The notes under the pieces are model-generated. The model made no database searches. It had not been told where the DNA came from and saw nothing but the letters and a program-made list of their open reading frames with translations. Of a stretch of DNA of 64,000 nucleotides, positions 1-12,600 are shown piece after piece; position 1 is the stretch's first letter; every line of letters starts with the position of its first letter. Source of the stretch: Zizania palustris (Eukaryota; Streptophyta; Magnoliopsida; Poales; Poaceae). The stretch lies in the NCBI GenBank assembly GCA_019279435.1, contig JAAALK010000547.1, positions 186,001 to 250,000 of the forward strand, in the 5' to 3' direction. Position numbers and translations under genes: made by a program.

Positions 1-244
1 TGGTAGACCCCGGGCGAGTAGCTTTGTACCTCGTCAGAGTAGGAGACCTCAACATGTTGTTCGATCAAAGCATGTAGGTAGACCTCGCACTTTGCATCAT
101 TCCGATTATCATGTGCGTAGACAGTCTACTTTTTCTGTGCCTACTACTCGGGTCACTCAGTGCTGGATGCCTCATCATTATTTCACTCACCCCAGCACTA
201 AGCGATCGAGATATTCTTATCATGTGTAGGCAACAGATCGAGGC

Positions 245-1077
245 TTGGAGGGCACGTGGATCATGGACTCCGGTTGTTCGCGCCACATGACCGGAGATGC
301 AGCATGGTTCTCCAGCCTCACCACAACCAAGCAAAGGGAACATATCACCTTCGGAAACAATCGGAGGAGTAGAGTGAAAGGTAAAGGTGTGGTAAGAATT
401 AACTCGAATTTCACTCTCAAGATGTTGCTTTGGTTGAAAACCTGGGATACAATTTGCTGTCTGTATCTCAGTTGCTTGATGAGGGCTTCGAAGTGCGATT
501 TCATCGCGATACTTCGCAAGTGCTCAATTCTGATGGCGTTCTGGTTTGTAAGATCTTTAGAGTTGGGAGAGTTTTTGGAGCTGATTTTTCAGAGTCATCT
601 GGTTCTTCTCATTGTCTTGTTGCACATTCGACTTCTGAGCTATGGAAGTGGCATAGGAGACTAGGGCATATGAGCTTTGAGTTGCTCGCTCGTCTGAGCG
701 CCCTAGGTCTGATCCGAGGATTGCCCAAGCTCAAGTATGAGAAGAATTTAGTTTGCGCTCCTTGTCGACATGGAAAAATGATTGCCGCTTCGCATTCGCC
801 AGTCACCACCGTGATGACTGAACAACCCGGAGAACTTCTCCACATGGACACTATAGGACCTTCTCGGGTTAGTCTTTAGGCGGCAAGTGGTATGTATTAG
901 TTATTGTCGACGATTTCTCTTGCTACTCTTGGGTCTTCTTTCTTGCCAGCAAGGATGAAGTGTTTTCACACTTTCGGAGCTTGGCTTTGAGACTTTTACT
1001 GAACTCCCTAGTGCATTAAAATTCATTCGAAGTGATATGGCACTGAGTTCAAAAATAGTCTCTTTGTTGACTTTTGC
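245..1077 (+). pseudogene. copia protease / GAG-pre-integrase / integrase N-terminal region, frameshifted
   Basis: The retropepsin motif is seen as WIMDSGCSRHMTG near 263-300, followed in another frame (430-879) by the GAG-pre-integrase region with LWKWHRRLGHMSFELL and a CAPCRHGK zinc-finger half. The first catalytic Asp of integrase is in HMDTIGP near 843-862. The reading frame is lost between 400 and 430, near 865-880, and again near 1036, where the usual SDNGTEF motif has lost one base. The polyprotein therefore cannot be translated and this copy is dead. The family normally makes one long Gag-Pol polyprotein. Confidence 0.85.
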
Positions 1078-3396
1078 ATGGAGCATGGCATAGAACATCA
1101 ATTCTCTGCTCCGCGGGTTCCTCAACAGAACGGTGTCGTTGAGAGGAAAAACCGCACTTTGGTTGAGATGGCTAGGACGATGCTCGATGAGCACAGGACT
1201 CCTAGAAAATTCTGGGCTGAGGCCATGAACACTGCTTGTTACATCTCAAACCGAATTTTCTTGCGCTCAATTTTAAACTTGACATCTTATGAGCTACGTT
1301 TTGGGAGACAGCCCAAGGTTACTCATCTTCGAGTATTTGGCTGTCGATGCTTTATCCTAAAACGTGGTAACTTGGATAAATTTGAGTCGCGTTCTTCTGA
1401 CGGGATCTTTTTGGGTTACACTACACATGGTCATTCTTATCGTGTTTATAACTTGGAAACTAACACTGTCATCGAGTCATGTGATGTGACTTTTGATGAA
1501 TCAACCCCCTCTGTTAGTTCTACTTTTGAACAGGCAAATGAACATGACATGGAACAGACCATATTCGAAGAAGAAGATCCCAGAGAATTCGAGGATGAAC
1601 CCCTACTACCCTCGACATCAACCCCCGAAGCTGACCCCGCTGCTTCAACTACTTCGGCACGAGGTCCCGAAGCAACTACCTCGACATCGGTCATCTTGGA
1701 CCACTCCAACGCACAAGTTGAGGGGGGGACTGCATCCCGCCGCGAGGCTCCACACCATGTTCAAAGGATGCATCCTCCCGAGCAGATCATTGGTGAGCTT
1801 GATCAAAGGGTAACACGTTCTCATGCTCATTTCATTGATTCTGCTTTTGTTGCTTCTTTCAAGCCCTTAGATGTTTGTCATGCACTTTCTGATTCTAGCT
1901 GGATCAATGCCATGCATGAGGAACTTGAAAATTTTGAGAGAAACCAAGTCTGGTCATTAGTTGATCCTCCACCAAATGTTCATTTCATTGGAACAAAATG
2001 GATTTTCAAAAATAAACAAGGGGAGGATGGGACTATAGTTAGAAACAAGGCTAGACTTGTAGCTCAGGGTTATTCTCAACTAGAAGGGATTGATTTTACT
2101 GAAACTTTTGCACCTGTTGCTCGCCTTGAGGCCATTAGGATTTTGCTTGCCTTTGCGACATCCCGGGGATTCAAGCTCTATCAAATGGATGTCAAAAGTG
2201 CTTTTCTTAATGGCTTCATAGGTGAAGATGTTTATGTAAAACAACCCCCTGGTTTTGAAAACCCCAAGTACCCACATAAAGTCCTTAAACTTCATAAGGC
2301 TCTTTATGGACTCAAGCAGGCCCCTCGGGCATGGTATGATAGACTTAAGTCTTTTCTGCTTGAGCGAGGGTATTTGATGGGCTCTGTTGATAAAACCCTG
2401 TTTACTCTCAAGCATGGCAAAGATTTTCTTCTAGTACAGATTTATGTGGATGATATCATCTTTGGTGGCTCTTCTCATACTTTGGTTGCCGTGTTTGCAG
2501 ATACCATGAGCAGGGAATTTGAAATGTCCATGATGGGTGAACTCACCTTTTTCCTTGGGTTGCAAATCAAGCAAAGCAAACAAGGTACCTTCGTCCACCA
2601 GACGAAGTACACCAAGGACCTGCTCAAGAAGTTTGACATGGCTGATGCGAAGCCCCTCGCCCCTCCAATGGCTACATCTGTAGCATTGGATTCTGACGAA
2701 GATGGAGAAGTCGTAGATCAGAAGGAGTTTCGAAGCATGATCGGCTCCCTCCTCTACTTGACTGCTACGAGGCCGAACATACACTTCGCGGTGTGTCTGT
2801 GTGCTCGTTTTCAGGCTTCACCACGAGCTTCGCACCGCCAAGCGGTAAAACGCATACTCAGGTATCTCAAACATACCCTCGAATTTGGCATATGGTATTC
2901 AGCATCTTCATCTTTATGTCTTCGAGGTTATTCCGATGCGGATTTTGCTGGGTGTAGGATTGATAGGAAGAGTACCTCTGGTACCTGTCATTTTCTGGGT
3001 ACTTCTCTGGTTTGCTGGTCTTCCCGCAAACAGTCTAGTGTTGCACAATCGATGGCTGAGGCCGAATATGTTGCTGCCGCTAGCTGTTGCTCTCAGATTT
3101 TGTGGATGACTTCCACGTTGCGGGATTTCGGGTTAGATTATAAGAGTGTTCCACTTTTTTGTGATAACACTAGTGCTATTTGTATTGCGAACAACCCGGT
3201 TCAGCACTCCAGAACCAAACACATTGATGTGCGGTATCATTTTCTCAGAGATCACAATGAGAAGGGTGATATCGAACTTCAATATGTTGATACCCAACAC
3301 CAGCTAGCCGATATTTTCACGAAACCCCTCGATGCTTCTCGTTTTGCCTACTTGTGTGGGGAACTTGGTATTTGTCACCCTTACGGCATTTTATGA
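1078..3396 (+). pseudogene. copia integrase C-terminal half, reverse transcriptase and RNase H
   Basis: A 772-codon open frame continues pol. It opens inside integrase (catalytic Glu in QQNGVVERKN), runs through a low-complexity linker at about residues 150-220, then reverse transcriptase with KARLVAQGYSQLEGIDF, the second catalytic block YQMDVKSAFLNG and the active-site box YVDDIIFG at 2443-2466, and RNase H ending in ADIFTKPLDASRF. The stop at 3394-3396 overlaps a polypurine tract. The reverse transcriptase and RNase H look undamaged, but the frame is cut off from protease and gag by upstream frameshifts. The ATG at 1078 is an internal Met and not a true start. Confidence 0.9.
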
Positions 3397-4508
3397 GGGG
3401 GAGCTATCTTTAATTGTATTGCATATGCTCATCATGTGTGAAATTGCATTTACATCTGTTGCACTTATATGCCTGATTATAATTCATGAAATCATGTCAG
3501 CTCAGCTCTCTTTAATTTATCTGAAACATTAATGTGCATGATGTTTCCTTTCCAAAATCAAATCATGCTCACTGCTCAATCTTGTATCTAGCATGTATAG
3601 GCAGGACTGCTTTAGCTATCTTTTATCTGCTTGATAGCAAGACACTCTTCATTGGATGCTAAAATTGTAACTTGAAAAACTATTCTACTTACTCATGGAT
3701 ATTCACCAAGGGTTAAAAAATTTGGTTCACTTAATTAAAATCAAAAACTCCATGATTTGCATGCTTCAAAGTAAAAGATCCAAGTGGGTTTGTTTGTCGC
3801 ACTGCTCTATTCTAGACTGCTTACCATTGCACATTGGTCTGAACTGGAATAGTGTAGTGTATGCCAAAATCATTGCTTTAAGCTTCTGATGGCTTTCATG
3901 CCTAGGCTTGGCCTGATTGGAAAGTATAAGGTGGACAAACAAATAACCCCTGGCATTATGAACAAGCACAACAAAATTCATTGATCATCAAGTTTGCTTT
4001 CATAGCTCCATTTGAACTGAACTTGTATACCTAGAGTAGAAATTGACTAGCTTTGCGCAGTCCTTGCTTTTACCTGTCTAGTTACCTTGACTAAGTGGTG
4101 ATGCCTTTATTTCAAAAATGATAAAATCGCATGCTGTCATCATGTTTTTAGAGCATGTTAAATTGAGTTGAGCCCATGATCATTGGTATTACTGTTGGCA
4201 TATTTTTGCTTTATATGTCTTTGCAATTCTGCTCATTTCCAAGCAATGCATCTTTTTCATGCTCCTGGATGCTTGCATTGCCAAAGGGGGAGAAAGTGTT
4301 GAGTTCTCTGTTGCAAGGGGGTATAATTTTCACAGGGGGAGAATTTGCCGAAGGGGCTTTTACTCTTTTGAAAAGGGGGAGGAAAATTCTTTTGTCAAGT
4401 GACATGATTTGGCTCATTTCTGAGTTTTTATGGTCACTTGTGTGCTGAAATTTTTTAAATTTTCTTGAACTTGAATTTGGTTGTCAATGCACTCATCAAG
4501 GGGGAGAT
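3397..4508 (+). other. Sirevirus 3' spacer with multiple polypurine tracts
   Basis: No gene is visible. G-rich purine runs of the form GGGGGAG lie at about 3398, 4286, 4333, 4374 and directly before the LTR at 4499-4506, with a related run at 4316. The last one, abutting the LTR start, is the expected plus-strand primer site. The others are the redundant tracts known from Sireviruses. The rest is AT-rich, with short ORFs that show no protein family. Confidence 0.7.
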
Positions 4509-6566
4509 TGAGAAACCAAGGGTTGGTTTCGGTGTTTGTGATGAGTGATTGACAGGTTTTTACCCTCTGGTTCGAAGGGGTACCTCCGAAGGGGGTTCGG
4601 AGGTTGGAACTCCGAAGGTGTTCGGAGGTGGTTTCACCGAAGGGTTCGGTGGTTTGGATGCTGCAGCTGTTGCAGCGGAGTGTGCCTGTTGGAGGGGTCC
4701 GACAGTACACGATGACTGGGTTCGTACCGAAGGTCTCGGTACTTTGGGCGGTACACCGGAGTGTGTGCCGAAGGTTGCTAACCAGGAGAGGTCTCCGGAG
4801 TACTGGATACACTTGTCTGTTTGTCAGTGGTGCGCAGGTGACTTCGGAGGCGACGGACGGTTTCGTAGCAGGTGAACCTGGGTCAAGCGGGAGGCTTGAT
4901 GCCAGGTGAGCGGGGAGCTCTGTCACGGTGGATGCGAAGGGGTCTGGGTCGGTCCTCGGGTCGAGGTGCGCCAGGTGAAGGCAGAGAGTGCGAAGCAAGG
5001 TTCCGGCTGAAGGTACTCCGAGACAAAGTCCTCGGAGGCGAGGCACTTCGAAGGTACTCCGAATAGAGTGACTTCGGAGTTTGGTGGATCAAGTCCTCTA
5101 TGGAGGCAAGGTGTTCGAAGTGTGCTCTTGAGGGACACATTCGAAAATACCCGACGAAGGTCTCAGATGTCGAGGTGCATCGAAGGCATGGTCCGGGTGA
5201 GGCTCGTCGAGGAGTGTGCTCGGGGAGAGACACTGCGACGAAGTGCTCATGGAATGCTTCGTGCGGAGGCCTTGGACGAAGGAGGGACTTCGAAGGGTGG
5301 TACTCCGAAGGTGGGGCTTCGGAGTGAGGAAGGCTTCGGAGCAAGGCTGGCTTCGGAGTGAAGGATGACTTGTGGTACTTCGGCCATGCATGGCTTCGGT
5401 ACACGGACTGACGGAGTTCGAGCTGGGAGTAGCTGCGAAGCCGTGGTGGTCCACTCCGGAGGTGGTGGTGCGAAGGCCCAAGGGCTTTGACGGCTTTGGC
5501 TCAAAACCATCACTGTATCAGAGGCTATCTTCGGTGAAGTGAAGGCCATCAGGCTCAAGGCTTCTCACCGAAGCTACCGCACCCCTCGCGTGCGAAGGGG
5601 GGCTTCAGGAAGGTCAAAGACTGCAAAGGCTGACACTGTCTGCTCTGCAAAAAGCTGACGCTGTCCCCTTTGCAAAGCTGACAGAGAAGCCTCCAGAATA
5701 AAGTTAGACTACCTTTTGTACCCCTCTGTTGTGTAGAGACAAAACTGGTGTAAACCCTAGGGGTAAAGTAGTCATTTCACTTGGGTGAACTGTGGGCTAT
5801 AAATATGGGGGCTCGGTAGGCAACATTTAACACTTTGAGCATTTACTGTTGAGCTCCTGTAGTAGCCTCCTCATACTTTGAATACATCCAGTGAGTTCAT
5901 TTTTGTGTTCCTTGTTCAAGCGGCGAAGCCCTGCTTCTGTGTGCTTTTTTCTTGAGCTTGTTTTACATACCTCGCTGTATACTTCGTCCATTTGTGTGTC
6001 ACCTTGAGTGACATGTGACAGTGCATCGAAGCCTGTGTTGACGAAGTGTGTTGTGTGCAAAGTGTGTCCTTCAGTGTGCGTTCGCTCTGTGTAACAGGAG
6101 GCTAGACCTCGCTGCTTACTAGCGAAGCCCTGATCGAAGCCCGTCTAGCTTCTCGCGTCAAAGCCCTTAGCGGTGTCCGTATAGTGTGCATTTAGACCTT
6201 CGCAGAACGAAGCCCAGCACTAGTTGCAGTAGCTAAGTTTTGGGTCGAAGTCCTCGGAGGGTAGTCCACTCTTGCGAAGGGTGAAGTGCGAAGCCTGCTC
6301 GAAGCACCCTGTGTGCGGAGCCTGCACTGACTTAGCAGAGTTGTTTTCGGGGTTGTGGGTGGAGCGAAGTCTACTTGGCTTCGAACTTTTACTCCTTGCG
6401 AAGCCTGTGTTCGGAGCTGTCAAGTACCTCCGAACAAGACCTTCGAAGGTTGGTGTTCGAAGCCTGTTCCACAGTAGACAGTGTTAAACCGAAGGCTGTT
6501 TTTAGCCCAAGTTTTTAAAAGCTCCCATTCACCCCCCCCCCTTTGGTCGCCGTTTCCGGTCCAACA
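4509..6566 (+). repeat. 3' LTR of the Sirevirus-like element (2058 bp)
   Basis: The LTR starts TGAGAAACCAAGGG right after the polypurine tract and ends CCAACA. It is very rich in CGAAG/CTTCG and TCCGAA/TTCGGA words, which form many short inverted repeats from 4565 to 5620. A plant TATA box lies at 5798-5805, and a run of C ends near 6541 just before the 3' end. Only one LTR is in the window, so its divergence cannot be measured. The exact start rests on the TG dinucleotide beside the tract. Confidence 0.75.
5798..5805 (+). promoter_or_regulatory. LTR TATA box (TATAAATA)
   Basis: TATAAATA sits about 1.29 kb into the 2.06 kb LTR, with no competing TATA box nearby. It is the likely core promoter of the copia element, which puts the start of R near 5830. 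Confidence 0.6.
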
Positions 6567-8771
6567 CTTGTAATCTGATTGCTTGGCGACTCCACCCCCT
6601 TGTCACTATCAAGGGTCATCAAAACACGACATCGGCATCATGTTACGCTTAGGGGTATATCTAAGTATCCACGCGCTTTTGGATCGTCGGTGTATTTGGC
6701 GCTTTGACCGTTAGATTTTAGTGTCAACAGAAGTATTTTTCATACTAAAAATAAAACCAGAAAAAATACTAAAATACCATATCTACGATGCTTAAAAATA
6801 AAATCATATTTCTATGTAATTTCATGACTTTTAAATTTTGATCCAATGGTTTTGAGTCAAAAACCGATAAATCTAATCTAGATCTTGACATGTATCACCA
6901 ATCCCACGATCTCGATCGCTAGCATGTCTCTCCCGATCTCAATCCCTCGAGTCGCCTTGTCACTTGCACTAGCATCCTATAGTTGAACTTGGTTAATACA
7001 CTGTCTTGATCGCTCTTCCATCCATATCTAGCTTCATCTCCCTGTGTACATCTCCCCGTGTACATCTGAGACCATCATTTGGCATCAAGCTTCTCGCTTA
7101 ACTCTAATCACTCGCCATTGATAGTTGAGTAGCATCCCAATCCTACACATCATGGGACAAGCAGACACGTTTCTCCAAACACACACTGACCCGTCGATGA
7201 ACTCAGCGGACAAGCACAGACTCAAACTTAAACCAGACAAACTTGTCAATCACTTATTATTTAGATAAAACCAAGGTATACTTTCACTTGGTTTCTAAGG
7301 CCATCAGGAGACGTGTGGGGAGGTAATAGACGAAGATTGGCTTCGTGTCATTGACCCATTGGCCCACATGTTAGCAAAGCCTCGAGCTGTGGAAATTACG
7401 GGCAAAAAGCCAAAAACCATCTTTTGCACGTGTACCCAAAGTTGACATCCCTTACTAAAATGTTACAAAGTTTATTTTTTTGCAGATATACCTCAAATTT
7501 TATAAACTAGTAGTGGATTTACCCTACTTCCCACCTTCTTTAGGTTGTAAACCTTTTCTAAATTTTTATCCTATAAATTCTCATTCTACGCTTGACTTCA
7601 TAAAAATGCTCCTCACTCCTGCTGCAAGAGCACATCGCTTCCTCACTCAAGTTCCCATACGCCAGCCACCTTGCGCGGCTGGCAGACCCTACCGACGTTG
7701 CTCCCCGCTAGCCCCACGGCCCTCCACCGCCCCCGTGCGGCTGCCGAAGCCGTTCCGAAGTGTTGCGCCGATGGACGGTGAAGTTATCTTGATTCTTGCG
7801 AAAAGCTAGGAGATGTTGTTCGATGTTTTATTTTCATTTTTTCTCAAAGCCAGTCAACTGCAGTGAATCTCTCTCCAGCTGTGACAAAGTTTCAAAATTT
7901 ATGTGAAGGATAGCAGAATTAAGTGTTGAGAATTGGTGTTTAGGTTGGTCTAGGAGAGTATGCAATTGTATTGGAACTTCAGTTTGATAGCTGCTATACA
8001 GTTTGTACTACTTGAAAAAAATATGCCATATGATTTAATGACTCATTAAGTTGTACAAAATGGGTCATTTATCATTTACATTGTTAAGCCCAATTCACGG
8101 TGAGTATTTTCTGACTGATTTCCAATTCATGGTTGATAATGGCAACAACACATGTGCTCTATCAGACTTGCTTCAGTGCTCTCCCAAAAGCGAAAAACAC
8201 AAGGTTTTAATTACCTCACGAGAGCACAACACTCCCCACTCCATTTCAATATGTCCGACACAACAATAAATATCAAGTAATGTTACCCAATTGTGTCGAG
8301 AAGTTAAACTTGCAATTGGTATTTAAATAGTTAAGCATCAGGTCAATCTCAATGGACATCTCACACTTGCAAAAATATTATGTATGCTCGTTGAGGAGGG
8401 TTCCCAGATTTCTCCATCCAATGCGCTACAAGCCATACTTTTGAAGTGGTTTTCATGAAGTGCGACGCAGTGACAAGCGTAGTCAGCCAAGTCGATCCTA
8501 AAAATAATTTTGTCCTCTCATATCTTAGTTACATGGTTTCCCAGTAGACATATTATGGGTGAACGTTCCCACCAAATTATGCATTTTGGTTATGTATGCT
8601 ATCTCATATACCATTGATCCTACACTACACAAAATGTAGTATAGTTACGATGTTATCATATCGTATTGGTTCGCCATACGTGATAATCTATCTCGATAAA
8701 AGCATATTATCGCGATTGTTGATTTGCTTATCGAAATTCATCGCAGGGCGATGCAGGGTTAGTAGGGTTTG
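6567..8771. other. non-genic segment between two retrotransposons
   Basis: There is no ORF with recognisable similarity and no RNA gene. The segment is AT-rich, contains one arm of an inverted repeat (7480-7655), and near 8700-8771 contains a stretch that recurs in the same orientation at about 19195-19250, beyond element A. It is probably old transposon sequence into which element A inserted. Confidence 0.5.
7480..7655 (+). repeat. left arm of an inverted repeat (partner at 19290-19450)
   Basis: The stretch around ATCCTATAAATTCTCATTC and TGCAAGAGCACATC matches the reverse complement of about 19290-19450 with scattered mismatches and indels. The arms face each other across element A. This looks like the terminal or subterminal inverted repeat of an older DNA transposon that element A later split. 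The outer ends and any TSD were not found. Confidence 0.5.
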
Positions 8772-9261
8772 TGTTGGCGTAAAAGATTACGCTAACAGGT
8801 TCTCGAAGATTAAGAACTAACAAACGAAGAGTTTGTGAAGCGGACTATTTCAAGCCAATTGGATAATAGCTCGAAATAGTTCGAAGTTGTGTATTGAATA
8901 ACTGAGTATTCGATGATCATTACAGGGTAAGAAGGGAGGTATTTATAGGTAAAAATTTTAAGGAAAAGACCTTTTTACCCCTCAATTACAACCGACAAAG
9001 TGGAAATTGTTCGGTACCCCTAATAGGGTTAAAATGGTAAAAGACTAATCTAATCAGAAAGAAGATAAATCTTCCAGCCTCGCTGGTAGATAAGCTCTCT
9101 GAAGATTTAACCTTCGAAGTCATACTCCGAACAGAAGTCTGCATGGATTCTTCAAGCTTGATCATGTATTAAACCGAAGTTAATACTTGAACTTCAGTTT
9201 AGTAGATTGGTTTTATCTTATAACTGTAGAGACCCTGAGGATGAAGTATTTTCCCCCAACA
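8772..9261 (-). repeat. 3' LTR of element A (490 bp)
   Basis: It is bounded by TGTTGGCG and CCCCCAACA on the plus strand and is complete. On the minus strand a TATAAATA box lies near 8940-8947. By eye it aligns with the truncated right LTR over about 400 bp with roughly 5% differences. Confidence 0.9.
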
Positions 9262-9591
9262 GTAGCCCCTCAAATATGCTTCTCCGAGTGATCTGTAAAG
9301 TTAGGAGAGAAGTATACGCAAGAAAAATAATCATGCACAGGGGTTAATAAAATTTATCAACCTTGGAAGTATTCAAAAATTTAGAAACTTCGAATCGATT
9401 TGCAAGCGAATGTCTCATTTGAACAGCTCCGAAGTCAATTTCTGCGAAGCTGAAAAGATCGTTAGACTCAGAAAAATAGCCATTATCTTTTTCTTTCGGA
9501 AGAAGCTATAACGTTGCTTTAATTTTGGAAATAATAACGGTACAGAAGACGGAACGTCGAGTATGAACAGTAAGAAATCGTGAGTTCGGGC

Positions 9592-9599
9592 TATAAATA
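9592..9599 (+). promoter_or_regulatory. TATA box of the antisense gene in element A
   Basis: TATAAATA lies 98 bp upstream of the antisense ATG at 9697 and on the strand opposite to the LTR promoter. Equivalent boxes occur upstream of the antisense gene in elements C (50161) and E (44245 on the minus strand), which supports a dedicated core promoter. Confidence 0.55.
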
Positions 9600-9696
9600 C
9601 AGGAGCAAGAGACATTCGAGATACTTTTCCCACTGTTCTCGCGCAATCCCTCATTTAGCCTCCAGAGCTCTAGTTCCAAGCTTCTCATTCTGTTCG

Positions 9697-12600
9697 ATGG
9701 CAAAGACTAGCTTCAAAGCTCCCGTAGCAGCCTCGACCTTGGCCAGGCAGCAAGCCATGGCGGTGGCAGCAGCGGCAGTGCCTACGGGGAATCCCCCACA
9801 AGCCAGCCCCCACGACCTCCTCCCGGCATCCTCCAAGTATTCGGACCAGTCCTACAAATTGGGGCCATCAACCTACAAAAAGAAAACCATCGCAGCAGCA
9901 ATTGCAGGGAAGATTAGCCTAGGAGTTAAGATCCGTGAGCCTGGTCAGGAAGCAATCCCCTCGCCTCAGCCCAGAGAGGTTGGTTTTTTCGAAGCCTTCT
10001 TCGAGGCGGGGTTAGGGCTTCGAGCAGTAAACTTCTTGTCCGAGGTATTGGAGCTTTTCCACGTCACCCTTCCTCAACTCTCTCCGAATGCCATAGCACG
10101 TCTCGCGATCTTCGAGTGGGCGTTGCGAGCCGAAGGTTGCGAAGGGAGAGCAGAAATCTTCGCAGTGCTTCACAAGGCCTCCTGTCAGCTGAAGACTTAC
10201 CAGGGCTCCGAAGGAGAGAAATAGTAGTTGCCTTCGGCAGCATCAACTTTAGGCTCCGAGACGAGTACCAAACTCGATTTCCGGCGAAGGCCATCAACGT
10301 CAGATGGTACACTGATTGGATTCTTCAGTGGTTTTACACCGAAGTGGGAGCGGATAGCAGTTTGGTCGGGACTCTACAAGACATACATTTCCGAAGGGAA
10401 GCCGAAGTTCATCTAGACCCGGGCCAGCTCGAAGCTCACCTCAATCTACTACAAGCAATAAGTCGTCGCATGAGCATGCGAGACTTAGTGGAGGAGTTCA
10501 TCGGGCTCTAGATTCCGCCTCTGATGGCCGGCTGGCCTATTAACTTTGAAGAGAATCCGGAGGGTGGACTCCGAAAAATCTCTTTGAGCTCTACAGGTAA
10601 CTTTGAAACTGTAAAATGTTTCATGTATGATAATTTCATAAAAATGATATAATTGAGATAAAAACTTATCTTTCAGCTCCACACGCCTCCTTGACTTCGG
10701 AGCAAGTCGTACGGGCTTCAGAAAAGATTCTCGGAGCCCCTACCCTCGCTGAGAAAGAATGGAGGGTGAAACTGGTAGGCAGTTGGGAGCGATTCAATCG
10801 GGTATGGAGCGTACTCGGAGTTGACGCTCTTTCCCTTCCGGACTGGAGCACTTCGGAGCCTGGTCCTAAGAAAAGGAAACATGAAGCTGGGACTTCGGCG
10901 CCAGCCAAGACTCCCATGAAAAAGTTGGCCAGTAAACCGAAGTTTGTGGCCCCTTCCAAGTCCTCTACTTCGTCTTTATGATAGACATTATTACCGAGGA
11001 TGAAGAAGCGCAGATAGAGGTTGAAGCCCCGACTACAGGCGACACAGCAGCCGTGCTGACTGCGCAAGACAACTTCGAATGTCCTGCCTAGCCAAGAGGC
11101 CCCTGCCGCTGAAGAAGGCGGAGTTGAAGTAGCAAATGATCAAGCTTCGGCTCCGGATGAAGTGATAATTGTTGTTCTAGGAGAGATTTCAGCAGCTAAT
11201 CCTTTAGTCCCCAACTCCGAATCCAAAGAGGACTTCGAAAAGGCATTCGAGCCTCCAAGCAGTCCCATACTCATCCGTCGACAGAATGTCGAAGGTAAGC
11301 CTCAGTAAAGTACTTTTCCTTTTTTCGTATCCTGCAAAATTATGCAATATATAATACCTTTGATTTTATAGGCTCAACCCTCATGGAGATCACCCCTGCC
11401 ACGAAGACTGCGCCTGAAACCTCAACATCTCCGAAGTCAATTCCAGAGGAGGTTATAAAAATGGGTCCCGGAAAAGGTAAAGGAAAAGTGGATCCTTTTC
11501 CTGCTCTGAACTCTGGATTAACCTTTTCGGAATCTACAGACGGAGGCCAGTCCACGGAAGGGGGCCAATCCACCAAAGTCTCCGGGGATGCGGCGCTGCG
11601 CTCCGGCCCTTCTCCCAATGAAGACGATCAAAGATCCTTGTCAATGCTCCCCCTCCTAGCTCCTTTTCTGGAGCAAAGGACCAAGCTTCGGACTCTACTA
11701 GAGCCTTTGGCTCGAGCTAATCGCGAAGTCGGGGAGACTGATTTAGTGGCTATACTTGGGGAAGCCGAGGGGTCGGAGCTAGATGCAGCCTTGGAGCGGG
11801 CAGCATACCAGGTACGAAGTATCTGCAATAACAGAGTTAGTTTCAACATGTAAATAGTTTACTCACATTGTTTTTTCCTTCGTAGCAAATAGTCTTGGCT
11901 CGAGCTGCGACTGTTTCTAACGAGCGGGAATGCAATCGTCTTAAGGAGAATATAATTGCTCTCCAAGGGAGTCTTAACAGCTCCGAAATTCAAACTTCCA
12001 GCTTGGATGAAATGGTAGCAGTGGAAAGGAAAGCAAGACTTGGTCTGGAAGCTGCTAATCGGAAGCTCGAAGCCGAACAAATCGTGCTTCGGGCTGAAGT
12101 AGAGAAACTGCGAACGGAGCAAGCGACCGCGGGGGCTGAGCTGGTCAAGCTACGGGAGGAGCAGGAGAAGTTAATGGAGGAGGCCAACAACTTGCTCGGT
12201 CAGAAGAACTCCTTGGTTACGGAGGCAGCTAGGCTATCCTCTTTGATAGACGAGCTATCTTCGTCAAGGGATATTTTGTCCAAAGACAAGGTGAAGTCCC
12301 AGAAGGTAGCTTTAGAGACCATGGACAACCTTCGGGGTGTCTTGGAATACTTCGGTACTTCTTGAACCTTACCTTCAACTGGCGACGTCCCTCTGCTGCG
12401 AAGATTGAAGATGATACAAGCAGCAGCGAAGATGATGAAGACGGCGGGTATTCGGTATGGAGAAATCTCCGGCCAAGTAGCTGCTCTCAGAGTACTTCGC
12501 TACTACGAAGATCTAGGGCTATCTGTAGGACCAGACTCAGGGGTGGCTCCCATTATCTTCGATGACAATCGGCTCTTAAACCCTTTCAACGACATAGCTG

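Larger units (their letters stand above)
1..6566 (+). mobile_element. Ty1/copia LTR retrotransposon, Sirevirus-like, 5' part outside window
   Basis: The order of domains (protease, GAG-pre-integrase, integrase, reverse transcriptase, RNase H) is that of Ty1/copia. After the pol stop at 3396 there is a 1.1 kb non-coding spacer with repeated polypurine tracts and then a long LTR (4509-6566). Several polypurine tracts before the 3' LTR and an LTR rich in CGG-type short palindromes are described hallmarks of Sireviruses, which supports that lineage. The 5' LTR and gag lie left of the window, so no TSD can be tested. The five bases after the LTR are CTTGT. Confidence 0.85.

Noticed and set aside
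12362..12565. Plus-strand frame read as a separate protein with NLRPSSCSQSTSLL
   Set aside because: It overlaps the SGIRYGEISGQ exon of the antisense gene in another frame and is a shadow ORF.
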